64,000 nt of DNA from Rosa chinensis (GCF_002994745.2 NC_037092.1:76455824-76519823), one strand, 5' to 3'. Shown: positions 33,842 to 46,397, counted from the first letter of the stretch. Translations and numbers: made by a program. The notes: generated from the sequence alone by a model not told the origin.

Positions 33842-34265
33842 GATGAGTAACTTGAACAAACTGAACTTTGCTCTATTGGAAACAACTAGTTCTGGATATC
33901 ACAAGTGGGTTCGTGATGTCCACCACCATCTCAAAACTCAAGGAATATATCCTAGAAATGATTCATGAGCCTAGTCAGGACGTGCTAACTGTTGAGCAAG
34001 CTTAAGCTTTGGAAGCAAATAGAGCAACCTTGGAGGCAAATAAGGCGAAAGCCATCATCCTAATGACCCGTCATATGGATGATTCACTCCAGTAGGAGTA
34101 TCTGAATGAAGAAGACCCTAGAAGGCTGTGGGTCTCACTCAAAGAACACTTTGGCAACGTCCGTGACTCCTTGCTTCCTGACCTAGAAGTGAGATGGCAT
34201 AATCTCCGCTTATGTGATTTCAAGAAAGTTCTTGATTACAACTCGGAAGCACTTCGCATTAAATC

Positions 34266-34701
34266 TGTAGATACTTCCACTAGTATAGAGAAATAACTAT
34301 GGCACCAAGCGTATGTAACACCCTTTTAGGGGGGCCCACAAGCCATGGTGGGACCGAACCGCGACATGCATCCTGTAGCCCGACATCCAACCTACCCCGT
34401 GGCAGTCGGAAGTGGCTAAGAGCTCACTGGGAAGCCACTTTCCCTTCCTCACCAATATGCCTTCACAACAAGCTTTCTTGACTAGAAAGGGACTTTGTGT
34501 CCCACATTGAAAACCATGTAAAGGAAGGAGCCTCCCTTCCCTATAAAAGGAGACTCCTTCCCACTTACTCAACATCCCATTACAACTTGCCTTTGTAATC
34601 ATATTGGGCCGCAAGGCCCAAACACATATAGTTGAATATTTCAAGTGGATGTAGTCTCCCCCAAAGTGGGAGATGAACCACTATACTTCTTGTGTGTATT
34701 C

Positions 34702-34748
<47 letters not shown>

Positions 34749-34772
34749 AATGTTAACATCACAACGTTAACA
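34266..34772 (+). mobile_element. Solo LTR of another LTR retrotransposon family, TSD AAATC
   Basis: It begins TGTAGATAC and ends AACGTTAACA. AAATC is repeated exactly at 34261-34265 and 34773-34777. It has a TATA-like box (CCCTATAAAAGG, about 34540) and a (CT)n run (34703-34743). A homologue in opposite orientation lies at 36139-36639. Confidence 0.88.
34703..34743 (+). repeat. (CT)n microsatellite in the solo LTR
   Basis: About 20 CT units near the LTR 3' end. The homologous LTR at 36139 carries only a short GA run at the matching place. Confidence 0.95.
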
Positions 34773-35472
34773 AAATCCTTAATGAAATTCTATGGTAAAG
34801 AGATCACAAATACGGTGTTGATTGAGAGGACTCTCTCTACCTTCATCGTCTCTGTTTTGATGGTTGCTAAGAACTATCAAATCGATGTTACTGCAGGATG
34901 AATCACAAGGTTTCATGAGCTCAATGGAGCTATGAATATCGCTGAAAAGCATGACAATTATCATTGTGAAGAACTATAATTTGAGACATGTGGGAACAGA
35001 GTCTATTCCAGAGTCCAATTATAGTCACACCCCTAAAGGAGGATGCCAAGAGCGAAACCCTAATCCTAGGGATACTTTTGGATGTTCTAGTCCATATAAT
35101 CGCTCTACTTGGGAAGGTAACCGCCAAAATAGGCAGACACGGAACTGAAGAGGTCAACCTGAAAAGAGAGTGAGAGGCAACACCTATGGCCATGTTAGTT
35201 GCGCCATCAACACTAAGAGCCATCCTAATAACTCTTTCAAAGCACCTCAATCATGGGAGTCTGAGCATAAAGATGTATGTTCTTGATGTGGAGCATCTGG
35301 TCATTGGGCACATACTTGTAGAGCTTGTGAGAGTATTGCCATTGCCTACAAAGAGTATTGTGAAGCAAGAGAAGCTCACTACATAGAACAAGAAGATCAA
35401 GAAGGTGATCTCAAACCAAGGGTTGAAGACTTCAAATCAGGCCAAGATCAAGAGACTAGCAATTTTGAATAA

Positions 35473-35830
35473 AGTCTTTAATTTTCAAGAGATGTAATAG
35501 GCAATTGCCATATATTTTGTAGTAAATGTCATTGGTTTAGTTTTTCTTCAACTAGGCTCATCCAAAGTGAGTATGATGTCTAGGAAGGTTTTAAGATAAG
35601 TGGTACTTAAGCGAGCTTTTCTGCACCGACATCTCTCTACTCACTTGGTCATATTTTTTTTGGAGTTACCGAAAGAAGTTAAACGACTACCTTTATTTTG
35701 CATTAGCCAGTATTCGGATTAGATTTTATTTTGGTCAAAGAAACAATGATGTATATTGTTGGTTTATGAATAAAATTTCAAGTTCTTTACATTATGAATT
35801 CATTTGAAAGTCTGAGCATGTTATTTTGTG
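35473..35830 (+). other. Conserved gag-pol spacer of the 32592 Copia
   Basis: No open frame is present, yet stretches such as AGTGGTACTTAAG and CACCGACATCTCTCT recur in the element at 42276 (about 46555-46600, minus strand). Confidence 0.5.
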
Positions 35831-36138
35831 ACTACGATGGCTGAGCCATCAGGATTAGTTTAAGGACATGGAATGACCCAAATTCCTCTTGCCAAATGAC
35901 ACATTGATTATTGTCACAGAAACTCTCTACATTCTTAGGGAAAATTGAACCCTATTGAGCTATTCAAGCCAACGGATTTCATGCAGAAACACATATAGAG
36001 AACCGAAAAGAGTTCCTTTGCAATACCTCTAATGATTGTGAAAACGGGCATCTTAGAGAAACTTATGTGTCTCTCTAGTGGATTTTATGTCACCACTATT
36101 CGAGCTATTAAATATAATAGAGTTATGAGAGAAGATCT

Positions 36139-36639
36139 TGTTAACGTTAGAACTGAAGGCTCTCTAGTTAGCTTTAGAGAGAGAGAGAGAGTTAGTGTGA
36201 CATGAGAAGTATAGTGGTTCGTCTCCCACCATAGCGGGAGACAACGTCCACTTGAATATTGTAATATGTGTGTTTGGGCATTGCGGCCCAAGTTGATTAC
36301 ATGAGTGGAGTATGTAATAGGATGGATTCTAAGTGGGAGGAGGGGTCCCTTTTATAGGTAAGGGAACCCCTCTCCTTTACATTTTCTTCAATGTGGGATG
36401 CAAAACAACTATTCTAGTATTAGAAAGCATGTTTGTGAAGGTAACTTGTCAAGGCCGGGAAGGTTGCTTCCCGGCTAGGTCTTGGTCGCTTCTGACTATC
36501 ACGGGGTAGGTTGTATGTCGGGCTACGACATGTATATCGTGGTTGGGCCCCACCATGGCTTGTGGGTCCCCTAAGAGGGTGTTGTTACTTTATGCTTGGT
36601 GAGATAGCGAATTAGTCATGCTAGTGAGAGGTATCTACA
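36139..36639 (-). mobile_element. Second solo LTR, opposite orientation, TSD GATCT
   Basis: On the plus strand it runs TGTTAACGTTAG...GGTATCTACA, the reverse complement of the family seen at 34266-34772. GATCT flanks it exactly (36134-36138, 36640-36644). It interrupts the pre-integrase region of the host Copia between the equivalents of REDL and DLDT. Confidence 0.88.
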
Positions 36640-36644
36640 GATCT

Positions 36645-37765
36645 CTTGGATTTAGACACATTGGCTTTGTTACGACATGATAGGTCATCCTAGTCTTGAT
36701 ATGATGATCCGTCTACTAAAGATTTCACACGGACATCCATTTTTTCGAGCCAAAAAAAGCAAAAATCAAAGATTGATTACTGGACTAAATGTGACTGCCG
36801 CCGCTGTCCATCATGGTGATGGTGCCCCAAGTGATGCTATAATCACCTACTTTGCTTCTAATAGTGTTTCAGACGCTCAGGCCTAACCAAAATCCTCATT
36901 GGTTGCTTCTAGGGCCTCTCACTTGTTCTACAAATCTCGTTCCTTAGGAAAATTTAGACTGAGACTGTCCTACATAAAGGATACAAAAATACTCATTATG
37001 TTCTTACATCGAATCTGAGGGGATTTTCTGGACTGATTCAACCAACTTGCGAACGTTTAAATATTTCATGATGTTGGTTGACATGTAAACACGCTGGTCA
37101 CATGTTGTGTCATTGTCCACTTGTAATGCTCCTTATACTACACTTCTAGCACATATTATATGGTGACGAGCTCACTCCCCGGATCATCCTATTCAGTCAA
37201 TTAGACTTGACAATGCTAGAGAGTTTACATCGAAGACTTTCGATGATTATTGCATGTCACTAGGACTGATGTTGGACATCATAATTCTAACGTACATACC
37301 CAAATGGTCTCTTAGAAATGACTACAATGGTAACCTAGATATTGGTCATGCCCACCAATCTCCTTATATCCGCTTGGGGTTATGCAATATCGCATGTAGC
37401 TATGCTAATTCGTCTACGACCCACCGCCACTCAATCTATCTCTGCGTTACAGCTAGTGATTGGGTACAAGTATCTCGTACTTACACATATTTGAGTGTGC
37501 CATTTATGTGCCTATTGTGCCGCCACAACGCACTAAGATGGGTTCTCATAGAAAAATGGGTATATACATTGGATTTGAGACTCCAACAATCATTCGCCAC
37601 TTAATACCCTCGCTAGGCGATCTCTTTACCGTTAGATTTGTGGATTTTCACTTTGATGAGACAATCTTTTCTCAGTTAGGGGGAGATAAGAACACGGATG
37701 TTCAACAGGAACGAGAGGAATTGTCTTTGTCTATCCCCACTATGTCTTATCTCGATCCTTGCTAA
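36645..37765 (+). pseudogene. Copia pre-integrase and integrase remnants
   Basis: Frame 36677-36886 starts inside the pre-integrase domain (IGHPSLDMMIRLLKISHG). Frames 37254-37604 and 37460-37765 give the integrase C-terminal parts (HIFECAIYVPIVPPQRTKMG). Catalytic residues are scattered over broken frames. Confidence 0.75.
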
Positions 37766-38159
37766 AGTAACGAGATCACATATATCTACTGCAAATATGC
37801 CTGCAAGGATGGACATCCCTATGAGAGGACGTAGTGCTACCTTACACGGAGGTAGACATGACACCAATGCCATAGAGAGTGGCACTCTGGCCTTACAGGC
37901 CATGGCCTTAGCTTGCTAGGATGCGAGGGAGGCCCGTGGGTTCGAATGATATTTTGGCACAATTCAATCCTTTGATTATTGATACTCAAAATCCGTATCA
38001 TGAGAATCTTTTGAATTATGATTATCGTTGGGGGACGCCTCAACGTCAGAACCTATTACTGAGAATATAGAGCTATCTGAAAATTACACTAGTGTACATG
38101 AGACATGGGATAAAAACTCCATCATGATTGATGATGTATTTGCGCATTTCATTACGCAT

Positions 38160-39650
38160 GAGTTTGTTGGGTCTGATGATATTGAACCATGCTCAGTTGA
38201 TGAATGATGCCAATGTAGAGAAATTTGGCCTGAATGGAAAGATATGATCCAGGTTGAGTTGGATTCTCTAACGAAGAGGAAGATTTTTTGAGCAAAAAAC
38301 CTATTGACTAATGGGTCTTCGTTAGAAAGTGTGATGTGATAAAGATATGGTAATCTCGCCTTATGGCTTAAGGCTTCTCACAAAACGCCCTGAAATTGAC
38401 TACGAGATGACATATTCTCCTGTAATAGATGTCATTGCACTCCACTACCTTGTTAGTTTGGTGGTCTTTGAATAACTGAACATGTAGCTTATGAATGTGG
38501 TCACTATCTATCTTTATGGGGATCTAGATATGGAATATACATGAAGGTTCCTGGTGGACTTCATTCACCCCAGCCAAGTGGCTCTAGACCACGGAGCGTG
38601 TTTGCAATAAGGTTGAAATGCTCACTAAGTGACTACTTGATTGGGAAGGGTTATGTCAATGCACTTGTGTTTCAATGACAAGTTTCGGATTCTATCGTGG
38701 TTCATGTTGGTGACATGATCTTCATTGGAAGCCCTTAAAGAGTTAAGGGAAACCGATGAACACTTGAAATCTGAGTTTGAGATGAAGGATCTTAGGAGAA
38801 CACGATTCTGTCTCGATTTGAAACTTAAGCATAGTGTTCATGGATGCTTAGACATTTTGATAAGGTCAAGCCTTCAAGCACTCCCATGATTGTCTATAGT
38901 CTTGATCCTAAAAATGATCCTCTGCGTCTGATGGATGATGAAGAATATGTGCCAAAGGCAGAAGAGCCCTACTTGAGTGCAATAGGCGCATTATTATACT
39001 TAGCTCAATGCACAAGAGCGGACATCTCATTTGCAGTGAATTTGTTAGCTAGATATAGCTCTAGGCCAACGCTACACCATTAGACTGGTGATATGGGCTT
39101 GTTCTATCCCTATAGAGAGATGATGGATTCAGACCTATCACACACCAGGAACTCCGCCAACAGTGACCTGCGTCCTTTATCCCCATCCCAAAACGACATC
39201 AGTGTTTTGGAAGGTTTTGCTGATACTAGATATTTCTATGATTCACACAAAGGTCATTCCCAAATTGGTTATGTGTTCACCATGGGTAAGACTACGATAT
39301 CTTGGAGGTCTACAAAACATACCCTAGTCACTACTCCTTCGAACCATGCAAAGATAATTGCTCTTCACGAAGTATTTTGTGAATGTATATGGATTGGATC
39401 CATAATTACACATGTTCGAAGCAATTGTAGTTTGAAGTCTGCCACAAATGAGCCTACGAGCATTTATGAGGATAATGCTGCTTGCTTTGAACAAATGAAG
39501 TAAGGGTACATCAAAGGCGACAACACCAAGCATAATCAGTAACAATAGACTCTCCTTACGATCAAAGTGAACTAGATTCAATCTGAGAACAATGTGGTAG
39601 ACTTGTTCACGAATTCATTGCCCAATTTCTCTTTCAAGAAACATGTTAGT
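38160..39650 (+). pseudogene. Copia RT and RNase H remnants
   Basis: The RT part (38160-38820) is heavily mutated. Frame 38844-39083 holds the connection region (PYLSAIGALLYLAQCTRADISFAV, in pieces). Frame 39093-39503 holds RNase H, with its first acidic residues around GFADTRYF and SNHAKIIALHEV and the box YEDNAA. Confidence 0.8.
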
Positions 39651-39877
39651 AGCATTGTTTGAGGAAGTTATCCGAACTCCCATGATCGTAGTCATTAGGG
39701 GGAGATGCAGACATCATGGGGAGATGTCTACATGTATGGTGTTGAAATGTGAATGGTGTGTTATACTCTTTTTCTCCTTCAACCGAGGTTATTTTTGTCC
39801 CAATGAGTTTTTGTTACTCGCAAGGTTTTTGACGAGACAATGAGAGGAGCACCACGTTTGAGCGACAGAAGGGGGAG

Positions 39878-40000
39878 TGTTTAAGGACACCTAGTTTGTG
39901 TGTCTGGCCCAAACTCTGATTACTTGTCCAAATTGTAATAGGGTTAGTCTTACAGATATTCTCGGAGACATTTTATTCAATGTATGATTCAGTTTTCATG
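39878..40000 (+). repeat. Truncated 3' LTR of the 32592 Copia
   Basis: It matches the first 123 or so bases of 32592-32815 and stops at CATG directly before a CACTA terminus. Confidence 0.85.
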
Positions 40001-41159
40001 CACTACTACAATAATGGGCAAAGGCAGCATTTGTTTTGCCACACTTTAAAACAAGGGTGGGAACTTCCACTGTTTGGGTGAAGTGAGATGGTATCCGGTA
40101 CTGTAGTCATGATATTTTCCCACGATTGCTTATAATTGTGGATAAGTTAATTTTTTTTTAAATTTTCTTTAAGTACTAGAATCTGATAATGCGCATTAAG
40201 AACTTATATTATATTCTTTCTTTTTCTCTCCCATCTCCTCTCTATCTCTATCTCTCTTCTCTTTTCTTCGAGAAGCTCTCTTCTCTCTCTTCTGTGCTCC
40301 CACACTTGCATCTCCATTCTTCGCTTGTCCTTGAACTCACCCAAACTATCAATCCATCATCCAATGAATTTTCCGTTAAGGGGATCAAGGAGCGTCTCAA
40401 TCCCCTGCCATCAGCGACATTTTGATGGCCACCGTGAAGAAGGAAAAGCCGGATCTGAGGAAGAAGGTGCCGCCGGCCTTTTTTCCATTGTTTATACATT
40501 TTTCATTCTTTATAGAATCTGCATCTTCTAACTGCAGAAATTTTGCTCAAACTCTTCAGATATGCAAGGGGTCTTTGTTCCAATTTCTTCATAAATTCAT
40601 AGTACTTCTCTGTTCCGAGTTAACTCGCTTTGTTTTTATGTATGCAAGGATGGCCACCACGATGGTTAAACCGGATTGGAAGAAGCTCAACTAGATCGAC
40701 CTCATCAGAATCTAGTTTCAGTGACTCAATTTTTTATGGGTTTATGCCTATAAACTCTAATCAAGATCTCCAATTTCATAAATGTGAAATTGGAATTCGT
40801 AGAGGTAATTTCTCTTCTTTACTCTTTCCCTAATTCATCAGTTTGCTTTGATGTTAATACAACTTCTTTGATTTTGAACTTCACAGGTTGCTGAAGGCCT
40901 AGCTTGTGGAACTCCTCATATGATCAATGCTACAATTGAAGGCCTTGCCCAGTTGGCTTATGAGTTTTCTGACCTTGTTTTCAACTACTAGCAATTTGCT
41001 ACAATTAAAGTTAGTTCCATTTATAATTTCTTTTAGATCTGAATAATTGTTTATTGGGCCAAAGTAAACATTAAGTTTTCAAGTCAAAACCAATCTCCAT
41101 TGCGCTGCTTTGAGTTAACTCACTCTCTATTTTTATGTATGCAAGGATGGCTGTCACGA
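40001..41159 (+). mobile_element. CACTA transposon end with captured gene-like fragments
   Basis: CACTACTACAATAATGGGCA at 40001 is a CACTA-type terminal sequence that begins exactly where the Copia LTR is cut. Behind it are pyrimidine-rich leader-like DNA (40200-40330), short frames and an exon-like piece (40887-40991). A direct repeat of about 48 bases appears at 40616-40663 and 41112-41161 (TTTTTATGTATGCAAGGATG core). The other terminus was not found, so the right border is arbitrary. Confidence 0.55.
40887..40991 (+). pseudogene. Exon-like fragment resembling RRP12 (ribosome biogenesis)
   Basis: After a splice-acceptor-like TTCACAG the frame reads VAEGLACGTPHMINATIEGL and then AQLAYEFSDLVFNY before a stop. 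I recall the GTPHM and LAYEFSDL type of sequence from plant RRP12-like HEAT-repeat proteins, which act in pre-rRNA processing. The match is by memory and covers only about 34 residues. It may be a captured fragment within the CACTA element. Confidence 0.4.
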
Positions 41160-41945
41160 TGCACGCCAAGTTAAATGGGCCATCTGGAAAGAGAGGAATA
41201 AGCTTGTGTGGAATGATGATCACTTCCAGCCTATGCATATGATCCAGTGGGCTACTCAAATGATTGAGGATTTTCAAAAGTACCACCCGAAGGTAGTTCG
41301 GAAGCAGCGACGACCTCTAACTAAGTGGCAAAATCCTCCAAGTGGTCGTCTGAAAATCAATGTTGATGGGGCATTTAGAGCTGAGGAAGGGAGTGGAGGT
41401 ATTGGGGTAGTTGTCAGGAATGATGCTGGTATGGGTATTGCTGCTTTGGCTAGGACTTTTCTACATGCACACTCGGTTCTTAATATGGAAGCAGAGGCGT
41501 GTAGGGCTGGCTTACTTCTTGGTATTCACCAAGGTTGGACTGACATAGATGTTGAAAGCGACTCTGCCATCCTGATTTCTGCTCTCAATAGTCGAGAGAA
41601 GAATTTCTCTGAGGTAAGTCGAGTTTTAGATGATTGTAGGGAGTATATTACTGCTTTTCAATCTGTTAGAATTCGACATATTTACCGTGAAGCAAATGGT
41701 AGCGGATAGGCTTGCTCACCTTGTTAGTAATGGTTTCTTTGATGATGTATGGTTAGATGAGACACCTGCAATCATTTAGGATGTTCTCTATGAGGATTAT
41801 TGCAACTGTTCTACTGTAGCTCGGGGTTCAGGTTTTATGTCCCCTCGATGCAAAATTCTACTATTAATTTAATAAATGGAACCGGGCGTGGGGCTGAGCC
41901 TCCCAGCTAGGCTGGGTTCCAAACCCCTTTCAAAAAAAAAAAAAG
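41160..41945 (+). mobile_element. LINE 3' end with RNase H and poly(A)
   Basis: From about 41175 the frame reads WAIWKERNKLVWND, a LINE zf-RVT end, then a 167-codon frame (41206-41709). RNase H carries INVDGAF, MEAEACRAGL and VESDSA. One extra base near 41700 shifts the frame: the next frame continues VADRLAHLVSNGFFDD, supplying the last Asp. A 3' UTR ends in about 15 A residues (41931-41944). It is 5'-truncated; no TSD was found. Confidence 0.8.
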
Positions 41946-42270
41946 AGATCATTTAATAAGTATTAATTCACTTATACCGACGGCAGTGCATAAAAGAATT
42001 TTCACTTAATAATAAAGTTAGAAATCTCTTCCTGGGATTGGCAATTTGGCATTGCCCGACTCGTTCATCCCTCTTGTAACTTTTTTATTCATCTCATAAA
42101 TTTCACGAGTTTTCCTTTCCTCTTTTACCAACAAGAGAAATCATTTCTATTAAAAAAAAAAACAAAAACAAAAATTGCAAAGGGGGAAAAATCAGCAGGG
42201 CATCCAACTGGAGCCACCGTCTCCATGCTTCATAATTGAACCAACTAACCTTGGCTTATGAGAAAATGTG
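41946..42270. other. AT-rich DNA between LINE tail and young Copia
   Basis: No gene is visible. An A-rich run lies at 42152-42175. Confidence 0.35.
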
Positions 42271-42275
42271 CGGTA

Positions 42276-42483
42276 TGTTTAAGGATATGTGTATTGAGAG
42301 AGATTGATGAGAGAATTGTGTGTCATATTATTGAGAATAGGAGCCCTATATATAGGGATTACAAAGTACTAGTTCTAATGTTACAAGGAATACCAATCCG
42401 TGTAGGATTGGGAAATCTAGAACCTTCTCTCCTATTGCTACTCCTAGTTTGATAAGGCACACTAAATCGATATTCCTTCAACA
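42276..42483 (-). repeat. 3' LTR of the young Copia
   Basis: 208 bases from TGTTTAAGG to CTTCAACA on the plus strand. Next to it is CTCCCCCTTGTG, the reverse of the polypurine tract. Confidence 0.95.
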
Positions 42484-42681
42484 CTCCCCCTTGTGCCGCT
42501 CAAACTTGGTGGTGACGCTTCATCCGTTGCCTCGTTAAAAACCTTGCCAGGTAACAAAAACCCTGTGGGATAAAAATAACCCTGGTCGAAGGACAAAAAG
42601 AGCACAACACGTCCTTCACTCTTCGAGATCGAACATGTAGACATCATAACTCCCCCTGATGTTGATATCTCCCCCTGATTG

Positions 42682-43188
42682 CTACAATCGTGGGAGTTCG
42701 GATAACTTTCTCAATCCGATGCTCTTCACATGTTTCTCGAAGGTGGATTTAGGTAGCGACTTAGTGAATAAGTCCGCTACATTATCCTTTGATCGGATTT
42801 GATTCACTTCAATCTTTAGAAGTGATTGTTGTTGCTGATTATAGAAGAACTTAGGCGATATATGCTTGGTGTTGTCGCCCTTGATGAAACCTAACTTCAT
42901 TTGTTCAATATAAGCTGCATTATCCTCATAAATGCATGTAGGTTCATCTGTGGTAGACTTCAAACCACAACTTCCTCGGATATGTCTAATTATAGACCTT
43001 AGCCATATACATTCACGTACGGCTTCATGTAGAGCAATAATCTCTGCATGATTTGAGGAAGTAACAACAAGGGTCTGTTTCGTAGACCTCCAAGATATCG
43101 CAGTGCTTCCCATGGTAAAGACATAACCCGTTTGGGAGCGACCTTTGTGAGGGTCAGAGAGGTACCCTGCATCAGCAAAACCCATCAA
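42682..43188 (-). pseudogene. Copia RNase H of the young element, open 168 codons
   Basis: It has MGFADAGYLSDPHKG, SNHAEIIALHEA, CIYEDNAAYIEQ and NVADLFTKSLPK: the four acidic positions in order, then the usual C-terminal tail ending before the polypurine tract. The domain itself looks intact, but stops upstream separate it from RT, so it would not be made as part of Pol. Confidence 0.88.
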
Positions 43189-43487
43189 GACATCATTGTC
43201 GTTTGATGAAGGGGGATAAGGTGAGGCCGGCCACCCCTGGTGGTGATGACGGCGTTGGCGGCAACATGGCCGGCCACCTTGTCATGGTGGACAGTGGCTC
43301 CATGCCTAATGGGGTCCGATCCCATTCTTCCGTCATTCCCCTTCTCTCTGTAGGGATAAAATAGGCCTATATCAATCGTACCTCTTAGGTATCGAAAGAT
43401 TGTCTTTACACCAATCTAATGGCGACGTGTAGGTGCAGAGCTATGTTTAGCTAACAAGTTCACTGCGAATGAGACGTCTGGTCTTGT

Positions 43488-46397
43488 TCATTGAGCTAAG
43501 TATAATAATGCGCCTATTGCACTTAAATAGGGCACTTCTGCCTCTAATAGCTCTTCGTCCTCATCCTTTGGACGAAACGGATCTTTTCCTAGCTCAAGAC
43601 TACGACCGATCATGGGAGTACTCACAGGCTTTGCTTTATCTTCATTAAAGCGCCTTAAGATTTTCTGAGTATATGCAGACTGATGGATCAAAATGCCATC
43701 ACTACGGTGCTCGAGTTCTAAACCGAGACAAAACCGTGTTTTCCCAAGATCTTTCATCTCAAATTCGGATTTCAAATATTGAGCAGTTTCCTTTAACTCA
43801 TCTAGAGTTCCAATTAGGTTCATGTCATCAACATAAACTGCTACGATTGCAAATCCGGAACTTGTTCTTTTAATGAACACGCATGGGCATATTTCATTAT
43901 TAATATATCCCTTTCCAATCAAGTAGTCACTTAGACGGTTATACCACATCCGTCCGGATTGTTTTAATCCATATAGTGAGCGTTTTAATCTTATTGAAAA
44001 CGCGCTCCGTGGTTTAGAGCCACTTGATTTGGGTAATTGAAGTCCATCTGGAACCTTCATATACATCTCTGAATCTAGATCCCCATAGAGATATGTTGTA
44101 ACCACATCCATAAGCTGCATGTCAAGTTTTTCGGAAACTACCAAACTGACAAGGTAGCGGAACGTTATAACGTCCATTACGGGAGAATATGTCTCCTCGT
44201 AGTCGATTCCAGGGCGTTGTGAGAAACCTTGCGCCACGAGGCGGGCTTTATATCTAACCGCCTCATTTTTCTCATTACGCTTTCTAACAAAGACCCATTT
44301 ATGGCCAACAGGTTTTACATCTGGGGGTGTCTGTGTTATAGGCCCAAATACCTGTCTTTTTGCTAGTGAATCCAATTCAGCCTGGATCGCATCTTTCCAT
44401 TTAGGCCAATCCGCTCTTCGTTGACATTCTTCGACAGAGCGAGGTTCGATATCATCATATTCTATGATTCCTTTTGCAATATGATATGCAAATGCATCAT
44501 CAATTGCCAAAGAATTTCTATCCATCATCTCATGTACACTAGTGTAATTTATGGAGATCTCTCTATTCTCTGGAGTTGGTTTTGACATTGGAGCGTCCCC
44601 CAATGATGTCTCTTGGACATAACCATAATCCGGAATGTTCTCATGAGATGGATTATTTACATCGATGATTAATGGATTATTTTGTGCCAAACTCGCTTTC
44701 TTTCTTGGGCGAGAATCCATCGAACCTATTGGCCTCCCGCGCTTCCTGGCAGGAGCCGTGGGCCTAGCCACAACGTCACTACCACTGTGGACGTTGGCGA
44801 CATGCTCAAGTGCCCTTGAGGTGGCGTCATGTCCTCTAATTTTAGGGACATCAATCCTTGCAGGCACATTTGCAGCAGGTATGTGTGATCTCGTCACTTT
44901 AGCGATATCAGAAAACGCATCAGGCATCGATTCTGCTACGTTCTGAAGATCGAGAATTCTCCGCACTTCAATTTCGGACTGTGCGGTTCGGGGATCAAGA
45001 TGAGACAGAGTGGGGACAGACCACGACAATTCCTGTCGTTCCTGTTGAACATTTATGTTCTTATCTCCCCCTAACGACGGGAAGACTGTCTCATCGAAGT
45101 GACAATCCACAAATCTTGCGGTAAAGAGATCGCCTGTCAAGGGTTCTAAATAGCGGACAATGGTTGGAGAATCATATCCAACATAAATGCCTAATCGTCG
45201 TTGAGGACCCATTTTGGTGCGCTGTGGCGGCGCAATAGGCACATAAACTGCACACCCAAATATGCGTAAGTGTGAGACATTAGGCTCATACCCAGTCACC
45301 ATCTGGGACGCAGAAAAGGGTTGAGTGGCAGTGGGCCTCAGACGAAGAAGCACAGCTGCATGCAATATTGCATAGCCCCAAGCAGAAATAGGGAGATTGG
45401 TGCGCATTACCAATGCCCTAGCGACCATTTGTAGTCGTTTAATGGCGGCTTCTGCGAGACCATTTTGGGTGTGAACATGAGGAACTGGATGTTCAACTTC
45501 TATCCCAATGGACATGCAATAATCATCAAAAGTCTTTGATGTAAACTCCCCAGCATTGTCTAACCTTATAAACTTAATAGGATGATCAGGGTGGTGAGCC
45601 CTTAACTTAATTATTTGTGCTAGGAGTTTAGCAAATGCAGCGTTCCTTGTGGACAATAGCATGACATGTGACCAGCGTGTCGATGCATCAACCAACACCA
45701 TAAAATATCTAAATGGTCCGCATGGTGGTTGAATAGGTCCACAAATATCACCGTGGATTCTTTGCAAGAATGGTATATTTTCTTTAGTGTCCTTTGCATA
45801 GGATGGTCTCGATCCTAATTTTGCTAAAGAGCAGGCTTTGCAGAACGAATGATGGGCTTTAGAGACAACCAATGAGGATTTTGGTTTAGCCATGAAGTCA
45901 CAATTGACTTTAGAAGTAGAAGGAGGAGTCAAACAATGATCCATGGCATCAATGCCATGTTGTTGCCGTAGGGGGTAGACGGCGCCGGCCCTAAGTGGCC
46001 GGTCTTGCACAGTCTTGGCGCCGTGAGGCGCAGGTGCATCTCCTCGAACCAATTTTTGGTTTTTACTTCTCTTCGTTCTGAAGAATGGATGTCCGTGTGA
46101 AGTCTTTAATATACGGATCATCATATCACGACCTAAGAGTCCCAGACGGTCATGCCAAAGCCTATATGTGTCAGAATCCCATAAATCATCTCTCATAACA
46201 TGATTGGATTCAATTATGCGAGTAGTGGTTGCATACAACCCACTAGATTGACACATAAGTTTCTCTAAGACTCTTTTACGTCCGTAGTCATTAGAGGTGA
46301 TGCAAAGGAACTCTTGTCTATTCTCACAATGCGTTTCCGCATGAAAACCATTGACTCTTATATATTTGAAGTAATAAAGTTCGAAAAATATGTCCAT
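43488..46397 (-). pseudogene. Copia pol: pre-integrase, integrase, RT (969 codons open)
   Basis: Domains in order are pre-integrase (LWHDRLGLLGRDMM, residues about 80-100), integrase with acidic residues in GDICGPI, RLDNAGEF and HTQNGLAEAAIK (about 215-320), and a basic linker (RKRGRPIGSMDSRPRKK). RT follows from about residue 640 (WPKWKDAIQAEL, GHKWVFVRKRNE) with the catalytic YVDDMN box near residue 865. The frame ends at a TGA after LLYLAQ, where relatives have a Cys codon. A second stop (TAG for Trp) lies a little further on. The first residues come from the spacer; no protease motif is seen. Confidence 0.93.

Larger units (their letters stand above)
33843..35472 (+). pseudogene. Copia gag, interrupted by a solo LTR
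   Basis: It starts MSNLNKLNFALLETTSSGYH and gains stops soon after codon 40. It is split by the insertion at 34266-34772. A zinc knuckle is recognisable at about 35278-35319 with a TGA inside it. It ends in the acidic tail DFKSGQDQETSNFE before TAA. Confidence 0.75.
32592..40000 (+). mobile_element. Old Copia element with two nested solo LTRs, cut by a CACTA end
   Basis: The 5' LTR is 32592-32815. Gag starts at 33843. Pol remnants run 36645-39650. A polypurine tract (AAGGGGGAG) leads to a 3' LTR from 39878 that stops abruptly at 40000. Stops and shifts occur throughout. Solo LTRs of another family sit at 34266-34772 and 36139-36639. It belongs to the same lineage as the elements at 18324 and 42276 (shared leader, Gag start and pol). 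Confidence 0.88.

Noticed and set aside
44665..44946. Plus-strand frame inside the young Copia pol
   Set aside because: It is the antisense shadow of the integrase-RT linker.
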